A stretch of DNA of 64,000 bases from Cocos nucifera. Its lineage: Eukaryota; Streptophyta; Magnoliopsida; Arecales; Arecaceae. The stretch is from the NCBI GenBank assembly GCA_006176705.1, contig QRFJ01001929.1, positions 62,001-126,000 on the forward strand. The letters run 5' to 3'. The translations under genes were made by a program, and so were the position numbers. Below, in pieces: positions 14,601 to 23,600 of this stretch (positions are counted from its first letter, which is position 1; every line of letters starts with the position of its first letter). The notes below the pieces were generated by a model. It was not told the DNA's origin. It searched no databases and worked only from the letters and a program-made list of their open reading frames with translations.

Positions 14601-17600
14601 AATGTATTGGATAACTAAGGAAACCAGGTAACTAACTTTCCAATTGTGTTAGCATTTAGGACTCTCTTAAGTTTATGGCTCGTTGTCTCGATCTCATATT
14701 TCAATAAACTATGTTTTGTCCTGCTCCTTTCATAGCCTCTATTTTGCTGTCCCTTGTTTGCAAAATCTGTCAGTTTCTCCCCTAAGACTCCAAAAAAGCA
14801 CAAATGTGTTTTTTTCTTTGTTACCACGTGCTGCATTTTTGCTGCCTTTAGAAGTTGTAATCACTATATGATTGATTCTCAAAGCAGGATTCAACACTTT
14901 ATTGCCCTAGGATTCTAAATTTAGCATTTGTTGCTCTGACATATTTTTGACTATTCCTCTGTTGCATGACATAGTATATAAGTGCTATTATCGTGTTTAT
15001 TTTGGAAAAAAAAAAAGATATTATCTCCCTAAAAAATCTTCACAAGTTCAAGGTTTATATCAAACTTTTCCAAAGAATGCTGCATTTTGTCCATATGCCT
15101 TGTTTTTGCCTCCAACTCTTATTGCTTGCCATCAACAGTTGGTTGTAGATCGCTGCTTGCATGATTGATGTTCTCGAGGTTCGCTTCATAATGTGGAAGC
15201 CAATCATCATGCTCAGCTTTGGTCACCATGAAAGTGCTGCAGATCTAAAGCCTTTATTTAGGATCATGGATGCTTAACTACCACTTTATGCATTCTGTTT
15301 TTCTTTCAAACTCTAAATCTAAAATTAAATTTCAAATTTGTAAAAATAGATATAATTGAAACCAAAGACGTCCTGTGGGATGCTAGGACGAGGTACCATC
15401 CCGATTGTTGGGACAGGACCATCCTACCATTATCCTAGCATCCCAATCAATGTGTCTTGGGACATCCTCTACCAAGTGTCAGGATGGGCGGGGCGGTGGT
15501 GCATCCTATTCCAGGAGAAACTGTGGTAGCCTTATCTCATAGGATTTAAAATCTTAATTGAAGTAGCTGTAGGTATGAACTTCTGAAATAGGCACCATCC
15601 TAAGTGGAATTTTTTGGCTACTAAGCAAGATTCACCGTATCAGTATCAGACCTGTACCATCCTTTTATAGCATCGGTATGCGATATGAATTGGTACAATA
15701 ATGTTGGTATGGTACGGCAATATCAATATGGTATGGTACGTCCCATACCGGATGGTGCGGGGTGGTACAGCAAACGCTGCTACTAAACACCCAAAAAATG
15801 CTCCTTCATTTAAAAATATCCATACTCTTAATCATGCTTTGAAGGTTGACATTTTTCAATAGGTTCTATTCCATCTTATTGGTTTCATTTATGAAACAGT
15901 GATAGTTTAACTCATTACATTTCTTTTTAACTTCTGATGCAAGTTGAAGATGTGTCATGCAATGCAATGCAAATGCCTGCAACTATTATAACAGTAGATC
16001 ATGCTAATGCTCTAAGTTTCCATTCTTTCAATCCAAACATCAACTCAGATGTGACAGAATGTCCAGATCCACTCAACTAATAATACAATTCAAAACATAG
16101 CTTGCCATTTCCATGTAGAAATAGGAATGAGACTTCAAAAGGAAAAAAGCAACATGCCTCATGAAATAGCAATGTTCTGTTACAATTTCAAGCTTCTTGC
16201 ATGGAGAAAATTACTTCTCTTGTCTATCCATTCCCTTGCCATCAGCAGTCAAAGCTACATTACTCTTATCTGAGAAAGGGTGTTGATGATCTAATAACTT
16301 CAGCATTTGCTGTCTTGTTAATGGTGATGTCTAGTTTGTCACTGCCATCGTATCTGAACAATATAGGCCAATTCTTAGGCTTATTATAAGTTGAAACTTG
16401 AAACAAGCGCATTCACATTGCGTTTCCTGAAACTGGGGTTGAGATGAACCCAATCCTAAACCAACAGCCAAAGATCATCTTGTGAAATGGTTACTGCAAG
16501 TACTTTTTATGTCTTGCAAGAAGTACCTTGACCTTTAGGCCACATCCTAGGTGCTAGCATACCTACGTTGCTTTCTATTCCACCACATCCAGAGCGGCTC
16601 CAGTTCCAACCTCTGCCTCGGCTCAGAGGTCAAATCTCAAGGTTTGGCTGAAATGCTGCTACTTTGTAATGGGACTGTAAGAATAGCACCAATTATAGAT
16701 TTCCTCCATGAGCTTCCTGATGACAACATCATCCCCACCATAGTGCTGATGGCAAGATGTAGTCAAAGGAACACAAGGAGCAGCCATGCACATCCCCTTG
16801 TCCGGTCCTTGCTGGTTGAAGAAAAGTCAGCATAAACAAGTTTTCATCTGCCTTTTTCAGGCCATTAGTTAGTCAATTTTGTTTTGTTTAGCTATAAGAT
16901 TTTCATATTGTGATAGGATTTGCTTGGCTGACTTTTACAGACTGTTTTGTAAGTTTCTTCTCACGTTAATTTGGGCTGCAATTAGGTGCCAAATAGGTGT
17001 TAATCTAGGGAGCATGGATACAGACAAGACACAGATACGACACATATGTTGAAAATGTAGGATATGATATGGCTGGAGCTAGGATACGATCTTAGATTGA
17101 CACTTAGGAGTCAAACTGTGGATGGCCATGAAATCATCCTAAATTAAAAGGATTTGGTTGATATCTTTCTGTTTTAGGAGTCCTAACAGGGCTTAAAGAG
17201 AGGGATCCAGCCAGCATTAGTTGGGTAGCCCTTCTCCCTATTCTTTTTTCTTTTTTAATTATTTCTAGTTTAGGAGTCCTAGTGATGTAAGAAAAGGTGG
17301 CTGGCTGAGGCTATTAAATATCTTTGTATGCAGTTCTGGGTATATGTTTGCTTGGTCATTCCTTGGCCTTCTGAGTCTAATTGGGTGTATGTGCCTGGTT
17401 TTGGGTTGTATAAGCCAAAATAGATCACATGCTTTCAGACTACATCCTGACCTGTTGATTAAATTTTCAATGAGTTCCATTGGCATGTTTTATCTCGATA
17501 CTTTAAAGCATTGTAAAATCTTTTAACCAAGATTTTACATATCGGTATTGGACACCGTGCCGGTTGCTAATCGGTACGGTATCATATCCATCCATACCGT

Positions 17601-20600
17601 ACCGTACCGATAATAAAAAAATTCAAAAAATCCTATCCAATGGCCAAAAAAAAAAAGAAAGAAAATCGGGCCAAACCGGACTGAACTATATTGAACCGAT
17701 AGAACTGAAAAATTGGCTGGAACTGTCCCGATTCCCTGCCAGTCCGGCTCGGTTCGCCCTGTATCGGTTGGTTCGGTCCAGTATAATAAACCATGCTTTT
17801 AACCTTTTGTGTATCTCTTCGTTCCCTGTTATGAGCTGCTGTTTCCCTTTTTTTTTTAGGGGGCTTCCCAGACAGGAGGATATGGCTGCTTTCATGGGCT
17901 CAATCAAGCATCCATTTTTCGATGTCAGTTTTTTGGATTCTTTGGGCACCAACCATAGTGGTATGTCTATGTGATTACTATAAACTTATTACCACATTAT
18001 TCAGAATTTTCATGCGATATTTTATTTTTCATTGTAAATTTTGTAAAAGTTATATGCTTCATTCTTGAGACTACTGATCTGATATATACATTTTTTTTTT
18101 TTTGGGAATGTTGTACTGTTGGGTTGAAAGCAAGCATCACTTTTATGTTCTGTGTTTCAACTTACTAAAATATTTGCTTAGGACATGTCATTTTTGTATC
18201 TCAGACTCTTACTTCCTAAGTCATGTACCTTGTTTCTAATAATAATGTGATCTTTGTAGATATAAGAATATGGTGTGTTTTTTTTTCCCTTTTTTCAGTT
18301 TATGTGGTTCTTTTAACATTGTTCACAAAAAAAATGTCATGGTCAGGGCTTACATGACTTTTTGCTTTTGGTTATCAACATTATATTTCATTTTGGATGA
18401 TCATTCTTGTGGAACTTGGATGAATCATGGAAGTAAAAAAATGAAATTCTATATTGTGAGGCCACCATGAGATGGTAACTCATCAATTTGTAAAGCATGT
18501 TACTATATGCTAAGATGTTTAGGTTCAACACAACCAGACTGCATTCTATCATGATTTTACAAAATAATGTGAATATCGAAGGGGCTTTATGCCGGGTAGC
18601 CATCCTACACATCTGATTGATGAGCTATATTTTAGGACTTCATGCATATATATAGATTGGAGATATCCAAGGCCCATCAGAGCCAGCAATTATTGTAACG
18701 GACAACAATCTTAGTAAACTCAGAAACTCAAGTGATTTCAAGGATTTATTTCCCTTGAAATTGTGGTGAGGATTTGATTTGCTTGATCTAAATATCTTAT
18801 TTGCTTATTTCCTAAGTTTTTATGCACAGTGACATGGGAAAGTGGGGGCTCAAACTGGGAGATACTTTTATGGACCTGAATTATTAGCTGGGTGGTAATC
18901 ATAAACTTGTTTTCAATTTGCTGGTTGGAATGCTGATTCAACACTTTTTTGCATATGATGTTGAGCATAATTAATTGCACACCTATTTGTTGAAGAGCAA
19001 AAAAGGTAATAGGTTATGGCTTAGTCTAATGCAGAGTCAATTGCATGCTTGTGTTAGGATAAAGATTCTAAGATTGGAGATTCAAGTGCAAGGTGAAGAA
19101 TTTGTTAACTGAGGTTGCAACCAACATTGTTCATAATCTTTGGACCTGCTAAAATGTAAATTGAAGTTGATTGTCCCAAAATTTGCATTACAGTCAAAAG
19201 CAAAAAATTACTGTTGTTTATTACAGTATAGAAAATCAATGAGCTATTGAGCTGTGTTAGCGCATTTGAGAGCTTCAAAACTTCAGCATTGTCATCTGTC
19301 ATCCTCGGCAGAATTTTAATCTCCTGCATTCACTTTGGGTAGTCTGGATTGATGATTTGAGTCCTTGTTTAGTGATTTTTTTTAAAGAACCATGTCACAT
19401 ACAATGCTCATAACTTTTTAAAGATCATTCATGTTTCTCAATATTCCTTTTGAAATTGCATGCTGTTCGTATTGCCTTTCAACCATCTCTTAATTTTTCC
19501 TTTTGCATACTCTTTCATCCACATCTTCATTATTGTATTTCCTATCAACTTATGTAGAGGCTGTTAGATATATGTGCCCTAGAAGCCAGAATTGGCTGAC
19601 ACTTGTAATACACTTCTAGGGGCAAAATTGTAATTTTGACTATAATTAATGAAATGGGTTATTTTCTATCACACATGTGTATTTAGTGTCTGTGATACAT
19701 CCTTTGAGTTAATGGTAATGATAATTCATATTTTCAAGAGTTGAAAATTTAAGACATGAATAATCATTATTAACTCATAAACAGCTCCCGACCATAGGAT
19801 CATCACGAGGATGGTGATTGATCCGGAAGGTTGGTGTACGATCGCTTCTCTTTAGTAGATGAGTCTTGAGTCTACGGTGTGGAGACACCGGAGCGAGAGT
19901 ACAGGTACTCGTTAGAGAACGAGGGCACTGAGCGTGACCACCTCGAGTAGTCATTAGGGAAGTCTACCTTCTCGTCAATGACTGACTCGATGCTGCAGTA
20001 GTGTGTCTGGTTCTTTGACCTGAGGTGCATCGGCAGTTCACCTTGAGGGTGTTATAGTTTGACTACACCATTACTCGGTCTCCTAGCCATATGGAACCCT
20101 GAGGTGTATGTTGGCTATAGCATGTTCATTGTAGGAACTGGATTGCATCAAGATGGAATCTATCTACCTCGGTGGTAGAGGAGCAGCCCTATGATGATCA
20201 TGAGAATCAAGTCCAGAAGCCCATGGCCATGGCAGAGTGAAATAATAGAAAGAGTTTCTATTTAGATTTTCACATTGGACTCGAATCGAATGATTACATC
20301 ATATGACAGAAGACTAGGGTTTGACGAGTTTCACCTTAACCCTAATCTGATCGGGGCTCAAGATAGAAGAACTTAATCACACAGGTAGCTGCACCAAGAG
20401 GTTCGCATTCAGCTCTGATGGGTTGCCACCATATACTGCTAGGTGTCACTGGTGGATTTTGGGAGCAATTAGAATGATTTAGATGATCGATCATTCTAGC
20501 TGTTCGAATCAGAAGAGTTCTGATCCATCGAAAGGAGTTTCGATGATGTCGATGATAGAGATCATGACATATCCCATTACCATACAGAACTGAACCTAAC

Positions 20601-23600
20601 TGGGTCACACAAACAAGGGTTTGAATCTGGTGATCATCAATTGAACTGATCTAGTTCAATTGATCTGAATGAGATTCAATTAGGTTCAAGGAAATCGTGC
20701 TAGCACTCGATTGAACCTAACGTTCTTCTTTTACTATCATAAATAAGTTGTCCTGACTGAGCCAAAGGAGTTTGTGCTCAATCAGAGGCCTTCATATGGT
20801 CTGACTGGAGGTTGTCCAAGTCAGAAATAGGTTGTCTTATTTTGTAAGACATTACCTGCCATTTTTGGTCACCTGCCATTTCTTGTTCTTTGACTTTGGT
20901 CAAAAGTCTACCTTTGACTGGTCAAACGTTGACCATTGACACTTTGACTTTTGACCACATGTCATGCACCTATTGGAGAGCTGGTGGGGGCCTGTCCCCC
21001 TGCCAGAACCTGGCAAGGAGAAGGGCGCACGCCAAGGGTGGCGTGAGCCCAAGTAGGAGGCGCCTAGGAGTCCTTGTTGGACAAGGACTCCACCTCCCTT
21101 TTGGATTCCAATTAGAGTTCTTACTAAGAACCAACTTTGACTGGTCTTAGGCACCCTCTAAGGAGGAATCCAGGGGTCTCTATTCCAACCAATCAGATTT
21201 AGATCTGATTTCACAAAGGGTTGTGATTGGTTGAGAGGAAGAGGAGTTGGATCACAAGAGGTCTATAAATAAGACCCTGCGCCCAACCCTAATTCCAATG
21301 CTATTAGACACGCCCCAAGGCTGCCTCTCCCCTCCTTCTCCACGCCATAGCTTCTTCTCCCCTTGCTCTCCACGTCCAAAAGGTGTTTTGGACTTTGGTT
21401 GGTGCGATTCAGATCAAGGAAAGGCGATCAAAAGCAAGAAGGCTGCGCTGCTGCAAAAGGACGACTGCAGATCTTCAAAAGAGTTTTGAAGATCCTCCAG
21501 ATCAGATCCAGATCTGATTTTTGGAGGTGTGATAGAGAAGAAGAGGATCTCCAGATCCAACCCGAGTGGATACCGGTAGAGGCCAGGCGCTTGCGTGGCT
21601 AGATCCAGAACCTTCCGCTGCAATCAGGATCATCTACAGGGTAATAGGATTACCCAAATCAGGTAAATTAAATTTTGATTTAATTTATCTTATTTTATTT
21701 TATTTATTAAAATAATAAGAATCAGATCTGAAATATATCAAGATCTGATTGAGATCAAAGAGAAAATTTTTGAAATATATCTCTTGATCTAATCAGATCT
21801 GGACGAATCTGGACCGAGAAATCAGGATTTTCCTTCAGAGGCATTATTTCCAAAGCTAATGTTAAATTGATTGTAGTTTAATTTTAACAGACAAATACTG
21901 GATACTCTTCCTAAAGGCTGAATTGAACCATAGAATTAACAATATGAAGTATCAAGCTCACTTGAAATATCATTCACTAGCTTGTGGTTGTTATATCTTA
22001 GGGAGTTTACATGCTTCAATTCTCACAGCAGGAGTATTTGGAGCAAAGAAAGGAAAAAAGGTTCCCAGTTCATGTAGTTTACTTGTTGCATATATTCCAC
22101 TCAGATTTCCAATTGAAAAGAGGTGAATAGTTTAATGTGATATTTCTAAATATACCTCAAATAATAATTATTGTGCCTCATAATATTATATGCTGCCATT
22201 CAATTAATATATTTCCAATGCAATAGTGAAGCTTCCAACTTTTTCAAAATAACCCATATAGCATGGAGAAAGATTGAAATTCTAACCTCCAATGGTAGTG
22301 ATGAGCATATGTTAAAGTTTTAAAGTTCCACCATGTTTTCTCATTTTTATTTTAATAATTGGAGAAGCTACCGTCATTTAGTAAGTCTGAAGCGTATATT
22401 ACAACTTCAATCATAGGTTATTGAATTACGAGCATGTCTTACCACTTTCAGTAGTCCCTGGGTTTCTTCAGATGCCATTCCATGCTTCAAGTTTGCTAAA
22501 ACACAAATGATTTGTGCTTGCGTTCAATATCTGTTTTTATTTTGATAAGCTTGCACATCATCAGCCCATTCCAGTAAACCTGCTAAATTTTCTTCACCCT
22601 TGAACTTTGTTCAGAATCAGGCAAAGATTAAGTCTTGTAGTGGTCTAACTAAACCTTCTTAATTCACTTTTTTGCTGTTTTTGAGCATGGTCATCATTTT
22701 CTCAAAGAAAATAAGAAAGCCTACATATTTGAAATTCCTTTTGGGATGAGAACTCATTAATCAACCTTTTAGCATGAAAGGATTCTTTTCAACCCATGTG
22801 ACGTAATTTATGATTATCTATTACCTGACCAGCACACAGTCTGAATGTATATTGAAACTTTTGTTTTGCCTTAATAGACTCGATATAGCTTAATATTTGT
22901 GTAAGAAAATTATGGGACATTCTAAACAACACTTGTCATCATTCAGACATAATTTCATTATTTGAATATGCAAGAAAATAATTAGTTTTTGCTTTCACCA
23001 ATTTATTTTAGGGAAGGTTTGCGGTCTCGGTACCGAGCCCTATATTGGTGCCAACTTATTACAGTGTTGGTATAGGGCCGGTTCAATATACCAAGTGTTA
23101 GTATGCCCCCCATACGGCATATATTAGTATGGTATGGTATGCCCATACCATCCAATTTGGTACAGTGCGCAAACCTTGATATTTTTAGGCCTCCTTGTAG
23201 AACTTATATAGCTAAAATAATTGTAGGGGAAGATGATCATTAAGGAAGACAAAGTTTAAGGTGATGGGTACCTTGTAAAATTTTGCAAAGCATTATAAAT
23301 ACAGTCTTGAGAAACATCATCACTGGCCAAAAATATAGAAATATTAAAGTTATAATGGATATTTAGTTTGATTAAGTGGTGAACTTTGCCCCTCAAAATC
23401 AGAATAGGAGCCTGGCTGATGAGATTTCTTATTTAATTTTTCTTGGAATTTGTTTATCCCAATTCCACAAGTATCTCCTTGCCTCTCTTTTAGCAATGTA
23501 AGACATATAACTTAATCACTTTCCTGCCAATATGTACAACTCAACTTGATTGCTCTTGGTAGAATGCAACATATGTGCATATTTTGTCTAAATAGTATCA

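Larger units (their letters stand above)
9002..17859 (+). other. Intron 4 of the MFS gene (8.9 kb)
   Basis: The donor is AATG/gtaaga and the acceptor tttttag/GGGGC. The intron contains an ACCCGAC-rich repeat (9350-9740), a SINE (10176-10346), a 25-bp palindrome (10458-10482), a probable solo LTR (about 11009-12760), a CA/CATA microsatellite (12780-12832) and further GGTAC, GGGAC and GATACG type repeats. The stretches 12840-13240, 13330-14300, 14435-15350, 15790-17005 and 17110-17525 hold nothing I can identify. Confidence 0.8.

Noticed and set aside
16551..16835. ORF of 94 codons in intron 4 with normal-looking composition
   Set aside because: I recognise no domain, and it lies inside an intron of a gene on the same strand. 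It could be a fragment of an unknown repeat or gene, but I cannot support a call.
20900..21623. Several ORFs of 69-86 codons within the solo LTR
   Set aside because: LTRs do not code for protein here, and the ORFs overlap on both strands with composition typical of the LTR.
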